64,000 nt of DNA from Hirudo medicinalis (taxonomy: Eukaryota; Annelida; Clitellata; Hirudinida; Hirudinidae), in assembly GCA_011800805.1 (NCBI GenBank), contig MPNW01000064.1:257024-321023 (forward strand), given 5' to 3'. Of this stretch, positions 21,001 to 29,587 are shown piece by piece. The translations under genes were made by a program, and so were the position numbers. The notes under the pieces are model-generated. The model ran no database searches. It had not been told where the DNA came from and saw only the letters and a list, made by a program, of their open reading frames with translations. Within the stretch, counting starts at the first letter, position 1. Each line of letters starts with the position of its first letter.

Positions 21001-21248
21001 GTGTGTCAGGAGATTCTACTCCATTTGGCCGTGACCGTGATAGTTACAATCTGACTGAACAGTCTAATAGGAGGCGTTGTGATTCTATCCTACTCCACCA
21101 TGTGAAAGTTTATCGACTGCCTTTACCTGCTTTCTGCCTGCAAGCGCTTTGCAGAGCTGTGCTCCTCGAAAACGGGTTGCCCATTTCAAAGCTCACACTC
21201 CCTCCAAAAATTCTCCATTATTTGAAGTTTGGTCCAGAATTTGATTGA
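8904..21248 (+). CDS. SOCS-box protein with WD-like repeats (gene span)
   Basis: Four exons (8904-9066, 9315-9555, 19803-20421, 20490-21248) join in phase to 594 codons including the stop. The protein starts MGAETSKE, which fits the N-myristoylation rule (Gly2, Ser6, Lys7), so membrane attachment is likely. The middle has propeller-like strands (FGLLDLESNKFLG, DGRLIVVTMLELG, NCTLYIFDADNAKTL, VFSICGTKMAVTVD). The last 40 residues form a SOCS box: LQALCRAVLL is the Elongin B/C box and LTLPPKILHYL is the Cullin-box helix. SOCS-box proteins are substrate receptors of Elongin-Cullin5 ubiquitin ligases, so that role is inferred. I do not recognise the orthologue; it is not a classical SOCS (no SH2), ASB, SPSB or WSB. 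The 10.2-kb second intron is packed with transposons. Confidence 0.82.
9315..9555 (+). CDS. SOCS-box gene exon 2
   Basis: Acceptor ATTTCAAG, donor ACAG|GTATAA. Entry phase (two bases) matches exon 1 and exit phase (two bases) matches exon 3. The frame encodes AANFQDSVFSCDR ... FRRRKFAKMAEHFEYNYI ... HFRVKSILCFKN with a basic patch. The frame closes just past the donor, as expected for an exon edge. Confidence 0.75.
9879..10050 (-). repeat. Dispersed repeat shared with 53915-54045
   Basis: The segment CCTCAGAGGAGTTCCCC...TTAAACATTT...CATCTGGT is repeated with changes at 53915-54045 and, more weakly, at 61795-61860, where it lies beside R2-like LINE sequence. It is probably an untranslated part of that LINE family. 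Confidence 0.6.
10396..10870 (-). mobile_element. R2/NeSL-like LINE C-terminal endonuclease fragment
   Basis: Minus-strand frames give CRLCGRTKTLHHVL (a zinc-binding C-x2-C...H block), then GKRPDIFARVAIILVEPTVLWE, which matches the P-D...D-x-x-(V/E)-x-x-P-W-E core of the restriction-like endonuclease in R2/NeSL-type LINEs. It then jumps to AEAASFWIW, which is normally about 90 residues further on, so there is an internal deletion. It continues the element seen at 13080-13551. Confidence 0.65.
11030..12520 (+). mobile_element. L2/CR1-like LINE, inserted fragment
   Basis: Forward pieces include DQIVTLYNQVFTDLLDKLLP (11110-11175), CEAHLWRKIMTSDHVIPLLR and LHWPKIQDRITFKILLLVYK (12130-12265), then NAPQFLTDLL, LRSSSSRT and QIGQFKSKLKTYLF ending near 12518. 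These are the ordered blocks from the endonuclease/RT junction to the C-terminus of L2/CR1 ORF2. Many stops and deletions are present. It sits between two halves of a minus-strand R2/NeSL-like element. Confidence 0.75.
12530..13079. other. No recognisable coding feature
   Basis: AT-rich DNA between LINE fragments. The segment at 13030-13085 (GTACTTG...GAGTACTTGTAGTTGAG) resembles 10885-10920 and 18130-18160, hinting at a short dispersed repeat or insertion edge. Confidence 0.5.
13080..13551 (-). mobile_element. R2/NeSL-like LINE post-RT fragment
   Basis: The minus frame gives LRTQQILNKSPDSRIHEVKP, AGRKFQAENEINKAM, then in another frame MSPLRLTFMIRSVQDQLPSR. These match the conserved block between the RT thumb and the zinc-binding region of LINEs with a restriction-like endonuclease. 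The next block of that order (C-x-L-C-G...H-V-L) is found at about 10860-10800 on the same strand, so one element was split by later insertion. Confidence 0.65.
13980..14085 (+). mobile_element. L2/CR1-like LINE 3' end
   Basis: Encodes SQLKTHLFRIALN then TGA, followed by GAACCAAGGCGCCTCTGAC, the same tail as at 3829. It is a second 3' end of the LINE family that shares its tail with the SINE. Confidence 0.75.
14340..15400 (-). pseudogene. Decayed mobile-element gene with FACHHHMQE block
   Basis: The minus frame 15393-15193 reads SSECVLTPHHKNTGSKNGAC, MLELLIKRHLPRFACHHHMQ and NIALFERFL. Broken frames downstream include RSCRIIYFGILDQKW and NKVSEEMMKRI. The pattern (C-F/V-x-T...N-T-G...N-G-A-C...L-A-C-R-H-H...G-P-x-I-x-L-F-x-R-F) is one I know from multicopy, uncharacterised invertebrate mobile-element proteins. 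Frameshifts and stops show it is dead. A related N-terminal part may be the minus-strand remnant at 23860-24830. Confidence 0.5.
15661..16020. repeat. Dispersed repeat, related to 49690-50660
   Basis: Blocks such as AATATTTTAGTAAATGTT-like, ATTTTTGTCATGGATA and CATTTTGCAAAAGGAGATCTGG recur in the same order in the SLC25 intron at 49690-49880 and 50555-50640. The unit has no recognised coding content. Confidence 0.6.
16640..17790 (+). mobile_element. L2/CR1-like LINE ORF2 fragment
   Basis: Frames in order: SSIKEELSSNANPRSIWRSL (16670), NTLLDKHSPIKKWSVCVGQH (16905), TNAAKQAYKSTKETARLAIL, SSIKEELSSNANPRSMWHSL again (17110), PTSLLKKILPYLI (17430), LHWLPIHLCIIFKISLITYC (17500) and SPAIWNDLPHHS (17700). 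It ends near GAACCAAGGCTCTCTTGGAC, a diverged form of the family tail. The repeated SSIKEELSS segment shows a partial duplication or two overlapping insertions. Most of the RT is missing. Confidence 0.8.
17800..19802. other. Intronic AT-rich DNA, no recognised feature
   Basis: No coding frame or known element recognised. It includes a GTACTTGTAGTTGAGTA segment near 18133 shared with 13070. The intron ends at an AAAAG acceptor. Confidence 0.5.
19803..20421 (+). CDS. SOCS-box gene exon 3
   Basis: Entry phase (one base) completes Ser with exon 2. The donor is AGG|GTTAGT. It encodes LVVLHLSRNGNSQFGLLDLE, an acidic/serine segment and LLYDMSSKHLLSRVPL, with a mix of beta-strand-like stretches and a low-complexity serine-rich loop. 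Confidence 0.82.
20490..21248 (+). CDS. SOCS-box gene exon 4 with SOCS box
   Basis: Acceptor CCAAAG|AAC, phase 0. It encodes NRYDITDWTWSIT, a Ser-rich run (residues about 30-40 of the exon), propeller-like strands, then the SOCS box ending in LKFGPEFD and TGA at 21246-21248. A CAG six bases upstream is an alternative acceptor but breaks phase. Confidence 0.85.
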   Translation, partial: NRYDITDWTWSITSMNHRLGDPWEEAIIGASQIRSSSPSSSSSSSDFPTLPKPVDLRHSRDGRLIVVTMLELGECRCREKKSIRVQDRGATRGLLNLNQPEHFRGRRYRYHPNLPVMNCTLYIFDADNAKTLQCIQYHRYICQLHTCPTNYVPVFSICGTKMAVTVDAMLSVSGDSTPFGRDRDSYNLTEQSNRRRCDSILLHHVKVYRLPLPAFCLQALCRAVLLENGLPISKLTLPPKILHYLKFGPEFD

Positions 21249-21955
21249 CAACTTTTAACATAAAAGTCTACAAAATATTGTGGTTTCTACCGTTTTCCCC
21301 TTGATTTGTACACAAATTAATTGATCAATTACTAGCTTTGAGTTTAACTTTTTGCAATGTCATGTTTGTTTGTTTTTTTAATTCAAGTATTAATTAAGTA
21401 TTAAGTTTTAGGGTTGGCTCTAATTCATATTTCCATATGTTTAGCAGTTAGCTTTATTTTATCTAATACCTGTGGTGTAATTAAAGACACTAATTATGTC
21501 ATTTATGTGTCCTGATAGCTGGGCTAACAAAGAGTACTGAAACTGGTTGTATTAGTGATCAATGTGTAAATGATGGATGCTTTCTTCAAATGCTCTAAAA
21601 GTGAATTGGGCTGATGTCGTTGAGTGTCAGAATATTCTCATTTGGAGGATAATAACTAACATTAAATGTTTTCTTATTAGTGAAAAAGCAGCCAATTTTT
21701 TTTACACAATTTGCTTCTAATTTTATCAGTATTGGAAAGTAATTTATGTGGTGTTTATTGAAGTTCCTAGAAATCTTGAAATTAACTTTGCCGAAATATG
21801 CTCTGTGCAATTGTCTTCCATAAATTCGTTCAGATCTTGGAGCATGAGTTAAAGCTATTTCAAAATGATCTGTACCAATTCTGAAATTCATCACAGTTAT
21901 TGAGCTAATGCGATCGGAGACCTGCATTCTCCATTATTTTTGGAAAGGTACCAAC
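21249..21955. other. 3' region between convergent genes
   Basis: Holds the 3' UTR of the SOCS-box gene and the unseen 3' end of the EF-hand gene. A 110-codon minus frame (21595-21927) shows no known motif and is not accepted as a gene. Confidence 0.5.
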
Positions 21956-22055
21956 CCTTATATTCAATATGACCATTGCCGTCAGTATCAGCTTCTTTGA
22001 AAAGATCATCTGCTTCATCTTCACTCAATTTGTTCATTCCAATGGTTGTTAAAGC
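21956..22055 (-). CDS. EF-hand gene exon with EF4
   Basis: Acceptor TTTTAG|GCTTTA in phase 0. Encodes ALTTIGMNKLSEDEAD and the EF4 loop. The donor AAGG|GTTGGT is inferred, because the loop still needs its Glu; otherwise the frame reads on for about 20 residues to a stop. Confidence 0.7.
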
Positions 22056-22467
22056 CTAAAATTATAAATTATCATAACCTCGAAATTAAGATTGCCTGCA
22101 AAAAGCCAACTTCTTTAAGCTCTTCTTTGTTGATTCGACCATCTCCATTTTTATCAAAGCACTTGAAAGCTTCCATTAAGGAATATTCTTCTTGTTCAGT
22201 TGACTTGCTGTATTTATTCATTAAATTGAAGAACTCTTCAAAATTTAACTTCCCATCGCCATTTTCTGAAATTTAGGATATAATCAGATGGGATCATATC
22301 TCTAGGGATCAATTTGGTGTTGCTAAGTACTTGTATTTTCCCCTTCTTGTATCATTTCATCTGTTTCATCCTTAGTTGGATTTGATCCCATGGCTCTCAG
22401 ACCGTCGCCCAATTCTTTTGGTTCTATGAAGCCGCTATGGTCTTGATCCAATAGATTGAATATCAAC
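21956..22467 (-). CDS. Calmodulin-like EF-hand protein (gene span, partial)
   Basis: Three short exons on the minus strand join in phase: 22331-22467, 22111-22265 and about 21956-22055. Together they give four EF-hand positions. EF1 loop DQDHSGFIEPKE, EF3 loop DKNGDGRINKEE and EF4 loop DTDGNGHIEYK- are canonical Ca2+ ligand patterns. EF2 (KNGDGKLNFEE) lacks the normal first Asp in my splice model, so it may be degenerate or mis-joined. The linkers GDGLRAMGSNPTKDETDEMI and ALTTIGMNKLSEDEADDLF match calmodulin's L-R-S-L-G and L-T-D-E-E segments. First and last exons are not located. It is a calmodulin/troponin-C-type Ca2+ sensor, not calmodulin itself, which is far more conserved. Confidence 0.85.
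22111..22265 (-). CDS. EF-hand gene exon with EF2-EF3
   Basis: Acceptor TTTCAG|AAAATG and donor AAAGAA|GTTGGC. Encodes NGDGKLNFEEFFNLMNKYSK, the central linker and the EF3 loop, ending ELKE. Confidence 0.85.
22331..22467 (-). CDS. EF-hand gene exon with EF1
   Basis: Acceptor AATGCAG|G and donor ACAA|GTACTT; one base in, one base out. Encodes LIFNLLDQDHSGFIEPKELG and the following helix. Confidence 0.8.
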
Positions 22468-22475
22468 CTGCATTC

Positions 22476-23214
22476 TGAATGTTAAGAAATCAAGCAGTTC
22501 TTATTTTAAATTAAGGAAATTCAGAGCACGTCAAATGAACTATGACTAAATTATTCATGTAAAGATAGTTTATGTAAACAACCTTCTTTATTGGGTTTTC
22601 TTTCGGTCTGAAATAGTATGAAAACATTTTAGAAAGAGGAGCACGGTAAACCTAGGTAAACGACATCACTAACCATTTTGATATTAGTAAGTGAGGGAAA
22701 ATAGACTCTAGACTTGACAACCGGGGCCTCTTAAATGTGAAACATGCGTTTTAATATACTATGTTTGTGCGTTGCCTTGGTGATTTGATTTACGAACGTA
22801 CAGCTGATAAATATTACTAGTTTAAATGTTGATATTAATAAAAATGGTTAATTTTTTATAAATTTAATAATTTTTGCAGAGGTTTAAGAATTATACAATT
22901 TATACAGCTATCTGTTAAATTGTCGCTTAGTTTTCACCCAAATATCACGTTTTATACGATCTAGAATACTTTGGCAGGGCGCACTCTGGAACCTAGACCC
23001 CTTAGGGTCAATCCCTAAGCCACTTGCTGATGCAAATATAAGCCGGCTGATATTTTATAGCTATATTGCTTATTAATTATAAAATGGTTTCAGGTCTTTT
23101 ATATTCAAATTTATTCAAAGTTACATTTTTATAAAAATGCAAGACGACCTAATCTACTAAAATTATCAACTATTGTCTCTACTGGTAGTACCAGTGGCGG
23201 ATTTAATAATAATA
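22476..23214. other. Upstream of EF-hand gene; Tc1-like end repeat
   Basis: No coding exon recognised. Bases 22880-22965 (GTTTAAGAATTATACAATTT...CACCCAAATATCACGTTTTATAC) resemble 56770-56850 upstream of the Tc1-like element, suggesting a shared transposon end. Confidence 0.45.
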
Positions 23215-23265
23215 ATAATAATAGTTAATTTATAATGCGCCATTTGCATAGCGTCAGAGGCGCCA
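23215..23265 (-). mobile_element. L2/SINE 3' tail fragment
   Basis: The reverse complement reads GGCGCCTCTGACGCTATGCA then AATGGCGCATTATAAATTAACTATTATTATT, the same tail as at 3829-3886. Only the tail survives. Confidence 0.85.
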
Positions 23266-23563
23266 TGGCCCTCCCCCGTGCTTTTTAAAGTCTAAAAGCA
23301 ATTTACTTTATTTCAATAATTTACAACTTTGGATGAAAATATTAGTATTTTGTAATCAACAAGTAACACAGTGACACTGTCTCAATAGGCCGGACAGGCT
23401 CACTCGATTCATGTATATAGGCTGATATCTTAACGCTTGTACAGTGCGAGTGACATTCATGCCGTGTATTTTTGATTGACTGAGCATGAGGTGATATGCG
23501 GCGTTAGACGCAGACGTGTATTGCTGGCTATCATTACTTGTGGGTCGTAATGCGCAGGAATAC

Positions 23564-23584
23564 GTGTGTGTGTGTGTGTGTGTG
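23564..23584. repeat. (TG)n microsatellite
   Basis: Pure TG dinucleotide run of about 20 bases. Confidence 0.9.
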
Positions 23585-23589
23585 TTAAT

Positions 23590-23826
23590 TAACGTCCATT
23601 TCATAACTAGATGATTAGGAATACGTGCTCACGGCGGTACTTGTGCTTGCGCGATGATACAATACGGCATGCGCGAGCCAATAAGAGAAGTTTTAGGCGG
23701 ACGACAAAGGCAGGATGGCTCGTAATATTTAAGAGGGGGTCACGTCTAGCGTTGAGGCCCCTAAGTCCAAATCATCTCAGTTATGCAACGGACTTTAATC
23801 AAATAAATAAATAAATAAATAAATAA
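23590..23826 (+). repeat. Retroelement 3' end with (AAAT)n tail
   Basis: The last 60 bases (GTCCAAATCATCTCAGTTAT then GCAACGGACTTTAATC and AAATAAATAAATAAAT) recur on the minus strand at 32721-32790 and, shorter, at 52626-52690. At 32721-32790 the block follows an R2/NeSL-like LINE, so it is probably that family's 3' tail. Confidence 0.75.
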
Positions 23827-23859
23827 GCGTTGAGGCCGAAAAAGTGAAGCACAAAAGGC

Positions 23860-24830
23860 TTAATTATGTTCTATTATTCTTTTAAATAAAAGTTTGTTTT
23901 TACTATACGATAAGATCTTCGATAATTCTGGTTGTTTTAAAGGCGTGATAAACACCCGACAAAGAAAGACGTTACAAAGGGCATTTGCAAGTGTAGCTGT
24001 TGTTATCATCTGAGATCTCATATCGAACTGCCTCCAGAGCAAACTTAGAATAATGATTTGTTCCATAGTAAGCCGAATGTCCAAGGAACTGTTAAAGGGC
24101 TCTAGAAGGGTTGGACTTGTGAGTGGCATTGGTTTATTGTGCTTATCAAGTCCAGCTATTTGAAAACAACCCTTGGTTCCACTCTTCCCTCGTTGATCTT
24201 TTATAAATGCCCTTTCTTCTACAGGAACCTAGTAAAAAATTACTCACAGAATAATAAATCTAAAACACTTAAAGGACATTGCAACGGTGAAGAGAAATAA
24301 AAATGGGTGTCATGTTCTACCCAAAGTTTAAAAATATTTGGTATAAAAATTTAATCTGTAACCTTAAATTGATCACAGCTGCAATAAATGTGCAAGTTTG
24401 GACATCCAGGACATTTAATGTTTCTGTCAGAACAATCCAGAACATGCAGAGAGCAAGAGCAAGCCAGAATGTCAAACAACTTGTTCTGGTTTTTAGTCAT
24501 TAATTTTCTTATAAGAAGCTTTATTTTATTTAAATAACAGGCAATGACATTGTCATAAAACCGTAGCAACTTGACATATATACTATGGTCTATGGTTGCA
24601 TTTGATCCAGATTTTTTTTCAATTCTTGCGAGACAATTTTCAAGACATCGTGACATCATTTATACAATCAGCATCTATCAATTTATAAATGAACCATGCC
24701 ACATCTTGATAAGTCGGAAGGTCTGAAGTTGGGAGATCTGCAGCGGAACCTCCAAGTTTTTCTGATTGCCTTGTTACTCTTCTCTTTGCAGGCATTATTA
24801 ACTTAGGGAAACGTTCGCCCGTATGTATAG
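23860..24830 (-). pseudogene. Mobile-element-derived gene remnant
   Basis: Starts MPAKRRVTRQSEKLGGS (24793 down) with DLPTYQDVAWFIYKL, then IDHSIYVKLLRFYDNVIAC, a cysteine-rich block LFDILACSCSLHVLDC ... CPGCPNLHIYCSCDQF (a putative metal-binding C-x-C/C-x2-C pattern), and lower VPVEERAFIKDQRGKSGTKG. This order is one I associate with multicopy uncharacterised invertebrate mobile-element proteins, possibly the same family as 14340-15400. Frames are broken between parts. The strand and order are clear; the family name is not. Confidence 0.5.
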
Positions 24831-25082
24831 GAAAGAAATTTCAAATTGCTAATTATAGTGGCTTTTAAAAATATACTTTTGCACAAAACTTTTCATTAAC
24901 ATATTTTTAAATTACTCCAGCTTGAAGCTTTTAATTCTGAAAAATTGCTGGTGCCTATTGCATAGCTAGATGATTAGGACATGTCGCTTTTTTCGACTCC
25001 TTAACAGTTAAATTATTAACTTTTAATTATTAAATTATTTTACATTATAGTATACCTGTCTTATCAGAGTCCCCAAAACTAT

Positions 25083-25600
25083 CTATCTATAAGATATAGG
25101 GTTTAAGTCCGCAGAACACGCAGCCCATACCATGATACTCTGGAAAAAATGCCATCGTCTCTTTTGAGGTGTATCTTGATGGAAATCAAAGTCGTTTTCA
25201 TGGTGAATCTTAGCAAAGGCAGTGAAGATGGTCTTGATATAGTCTTTGGAAGCCTGTTTTCTTCTCAGAAAAGCTAATTCTGTCTGACCGCATGCTGAAA
25301 ATCCTCTCCATACCATCACGGAACCTCTCCGAATGTTCTACTGCAATAAACCTCTTACTCCATCTCCAAATCATGTCAGTAATAGTGGCACCCATCAGGA
25401 TCATAGATGTTAAACTTTGTTTCGTCTAGAATAATTACTGACTTCCGTCAAGTCCCCATAATCAACCATGTTTTGCGCATTCCGACTGTCTATCCTCTTT
25501 CTTGAGATATGCCAGTTTTTAACGGCATTGATATTAATTATGCAAAATGCGTGAAACCGCTCTCAAAGATATGACGAACAAATTGGCAATTTGCATTTCC
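25083..25600 (-). mobile_element. Tc1/mariner-like transposase remnant
   Basis: The minus frame gives MMVWRGFSACGQTELAFL, RKQASKDYIKTI, DFDFHQDTPQ (second catalytic Asp region) and VWAACSADLNPI, the block before the last catalytic residue. The upstream helix-turn-helix part is only hinted at by VISLRAVSRIL near 25575. Frameshifts and stops are present. Confidence 0.75.
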
Positions 25601-26220
25601 TGTTGAAACATGTAATTAATTCGTTTTTAATTTTATTATAGGATTTCGTAATGATATTTAAATTATATGACCAAATTTGAGGTTATAATATTCACATTTA
25701 GGAATGTTACGCGAAGAAATACGACGCTCTTAAAGATATGACGACCACTGTATTTCAATATTTTGATGCATGCACATAAGGGATAGTCCATTAAATCTGT
25801 CAAACCTTTCATTGCCAGCTGCTATGGATGGTCATACTGCCGAAATGAATAGAATCACTCTAACATTTGAATAAGTCATTGTCTGCCCAAACATAGAATC
25901 TACAAAATTTGAGATTGCTAGTCCAACATCTTTAACTTCATGCCATTTTACCCACCATTACCTATTTAATGATAACGATTTTTGAGAAGTTACAAGACTA
26001 CAACAATGGATCGACAACGACAACTCTAATAGCTTTACCACAGCTACTAATATTTTCGTCCTAAGTCGTAAATTGTTGAGATAAAATACATTTTTTAAAT
26101 TAAAATATATTTTTTATCTTAGATTTTAAAAAGCCCCCTAAATCCGCCACTGAGTTTACTCTCCTGCCAAAGTGCAGTAAAGACGACAAACTTGCTCGGT
26201 AGATGTCAGCGCAAGCAACA
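25601..26220. other. No recognisable feature
   Basis: AT-rich spacer with no supported gene or repeat match. Confidence 0.5.
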
Positions 26221-26229
26221 AATTTCTAA

Positions 26230-26720
26230 AAATTGTTAGAATTTGTCAAAAAAGCCCCATATACATGATAAAGTATGATGAAATTACGAAATATAAATCA
26301 TCAAAATTGATGAAGTAGAAGTACTCTAATTAACAGAAGTTGAAAAGTGTTAAAAAAATATATGACAATATTGGAGATCATTTAATTAACTAATTTATCG
26401 AAAGCAATAAAACATCAAGGTTTTTTATATATACAATAAAATGGGATAATTTCTTAAAATTATGAAATATTATTCATTAAAATTTATGTGAGTGAAGTAC
26501 TAATTAATAGATTTTGAACAGCGCCGATTTTTATGGCACCGCGCATCACTTAGTTAACGAATTTCACAGATGTTACGAAGATTATCAAAAAAGGCTATCA
26601 ACGTAAAAGTAGAATAATATCTTAAAATTAGGAGATGTAAGTCATAAAAATCGATGAAATAGAAGTACTAATAAATAGAAGTTGAAAAGTGCCGTTTTGA
26701 TTGGCACACTTGTCAGGAGA
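26230..26720. repeat. Degenerate tandem repeat, unit about 170-176 bp
   Basis: Three diverged units share a ...ATAAATCATnAAAATTGATGAA-like block, GAAGTACTAATTAATAGA and TTGAA(A/C)AG(T/C)G(C/T). The marker GAAGTAC falls at 26318, 26494 and 26662, spacings of 176 and 168. Confidence 0.75.
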
Positions 26721-26839
26721 GCACGATGTGCACGTGAAAATAAAAGTACTAAATTTTTTTTTTATTTGATTACTTATTATTTTTAATTACTCCGGACAGC
26801 GCCGGATTCTCTAACTAGTTGCTTCTAAATTGTAAATCG

Positions 26840-27655
26840 ATTAATTAATAAATTAAATAAATTAATTGTAATTATTGAATTAAATAAATTAATTTTAATC
26901 AATAGCTTAAGTAAATCAATTGTATTAAAAATGTAATAAATTAGATGTAATTAATAAATTAAATAAATTAACTGTAATTAAAAAATTTCATTGTAATTAC
27001 TAAATTCACAATAATTAACAGATTAATTTTAATCAACAGATTAATTTTAATCAACAGATTAATTTTAACTAACAGTTTAATTTTAATTAATAGGTTGGTT
27101 TTAATTAATAAGGTTAATTTTAATAACTATATTAGTTTTAATTAATAAGTTGGTTTTAATTAATAAGGTTCATTTCAATTACCATATTAGTTCTAATTAA
27201 TAGGTTGGTTTTAATTAATAAGGTTAATTTTAATCACCACATTAGTTTTAATTAATAGATTGATTTCAATTAATAAATTTATTATTATTGCATTGATTGC
27301 AATTAATAAATTTATTATTATTGCATTAATTTCAATTAATATATTGATTTTATTTAATAAATTAGTTATAATTACCAATTCAGTTGTGATTGTTAAATTA
27401 ATTTTAATTATTAAATTAGTTGTAATTAGTAAATTAAGCGCAATTAATAGATTAGCAGTAATTAATAAGTTAATCGCAATTAGTAAATTAAGCGTAATTA
27501 ATAAATTCATCGTAATTAATACATTTATCGCATTTAATAAATTAATTGTATTTAATAAATTAATTACAAGGAATAAATTAACTATAATTTGTAAATTACT
27601 TGTAACTCATAAATTAAATAAATTACTTGTAAGTAATTATTTATATAAATGATTA
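26840..27655. repeat. AT-rich minisatellite, 15-bp periodicity
   Basis: Iterates AATTAATAAATTA and close variants. Because the period is a multiple of three, long open frames appear on both strands (27260-27652 on +, 27211-27510 on -), with five-residue periodicity such as INKFI/INLLI. These frames are not genes. Confidence 0.9.
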
Positions 27656-27659
27656 TTGT

Positions 27660-29560
27660 TAATTATAATCTTTCTATATATCACATCAACCTTGCTACGG
27701 TTAGCTTAGTTCATGTCTGAACATTGCGGGTTTCTATTACTTATTCATGAGCTTGATGATCGAGAGAATTGCAGAGATTGAGGAAGAAAGGACACAATAG
27801 AAAGGAGTCACGCATGTTCATCTGTCTTAATTACCTGTTAGACGCCGTTTCTCGGGCATCATTAATGAGGTAATTATTACTGATAACTCCACGGTCTACC
27901 AGTCTCAGATGTTCAAATCTTTTTTTTCATAATTCTCTATCATGTGGATAGTTTCTTATAATTCGATCAGGTTTTATACGTGTTTCATCATCGTAACTTA
28001 GAAATGAGACATCTGTCAAAATGTTGACGCTTATAATTTGTCACTTATTGGCACGATTGTTTCTTACTTTGCCCTGATTCAAAAATTTTATAGACAAAGT
28101 AGCTTCAAAGAAGTTTGGCAAGCTACCGACGGATCACTTGTTTGGAGAGCATAATATTAGGCACGACTTCATTATTTTTTGTCCCAAATGGCCAGTAACC
28201 TCTAAAACGTTTTAAAAGAGGTTCACATTATGTGATAAAACTTAGTTTTGCCTATTTACGAATGAAGCCAGGAAAATGATTGAAGATGGAATGTCCATCC
28301 TAGTGGTAATGTCAAAATGAATATCATTGTTTTTTTGCGACAATGTTGCTATTTTAAGTTTCGCTATTAAATAGTGTTTCGTCGTTGTCATGAAAAGTCC
28401 ATTAGAGAAGGATACTTTTTGCCCCGGGTCCGGAGTGAGGAAAAAAGTGGTCTATCGATAGCGCGACACTTAAGGGCTGCCATGCAAGACGGAAGCTGTC
28501 AATGGAAGAGGCAGATGCACTTAGAAAGAATTAATAAATAATTACTGCTTTCATCATCACTTGAAATAATATCTTAAGTTTTTATTCATATGAATCAATT
28601 AATCCACATAACAACATTCCCTACTAACTTCTCCAATTGTTCGTTGCATAAGGGTTTAATTAATTTGGTCTAAATAACATGATTTGACGTCACGTCACGC
28701 TTGCCTTCCTACGATCAAAGATCGCGACCATTGGTTCCTGATATCGATCGAGCAATTAATTATTAAAGAGTAAACTCTTGTTTCTCTGCGATCTTTCATT
28801 AATAGTAATTTTCTTATGTAAGGCGAGACGATGGGACAATATTTTCTTTCTACAATTACCAAACACTAATTTAGTTTATATTGTTCACGACTCTTCATTT
28901 TGAGTCAGAGGGCTAATAGGAAGAAATGACTTATTATCGGAGAGGCCCCTTACGATCTACTACTATTTATGACGCTAAAATATGTGAAATCAACGGAGAA
29001 AATGGTTGGCAAATAAAAAATTGTAGTTAAAATGAGAAAAGCTATGCTAGGGGTTCACATGGCTTGTTAGCTTAATAATAATAATGATGATGATGATGAT
29101 AATTTTAATAATAATTGTAATAATAATAATAATAACAAGGTTGTTAAGTAAATACGGACGCTTTCAGCGAGCGATAAGTGCGGGTGTTTTGTTCGAGCTC
29201 CCCATTTAAGCAGTTAAAATTCACTTTAAAGTCAATTTTGTAAAATTGTCTTTATTTGTTGCTCGTGTCCCATAGTTTCCGTTAGTTTCTCGGTGTTTCG
29301 GTGAACGACTTACTTCCTTGAGGGAAAAATAAAAGGGGAAAAGCTAACCTGCCTATCTGCACCGAAGATTCGTTATTTCTTCCGAAAAAGAAGCAGGTTA
29401 GCCAACTTGACAAATTTTCGTTCCACAGCAGTGTGAAGAAGTATACTTTTATTACAAGTTATTGAAGGGAGGTTAATTCGAATAGCGTGAAGTTTGTAGA
29501 CAGTGGTTGGAGCAAAATGGTTCACGTTCAAAAGAAAGAAACTCCTTAAGGTGAGTGTAG
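27660..29560. other. Intergenic, no recognised gene
   Basis: Mixed-composition DNA with short ATT/ATG trinucleotide runs (29070-29135) and no supported coding frame. Confidence 0.5.
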
Positions 29561-29587
29561 GAAACAGGTGCGTAGTAAATTTTTCAG

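Noticed and set aside
21595..21927. 110-codon minus frame next to the EF-hand gene
   Set aside because: No known motif, no phase-consistent splice to EF4, and composition typical of chance.
27211..27652. Long frames on both strands rich in Ile/Asn/Leu
   Set aside because: They are produced by the 15-bp AT minisatellite; both strands are open for the same trivial reason.
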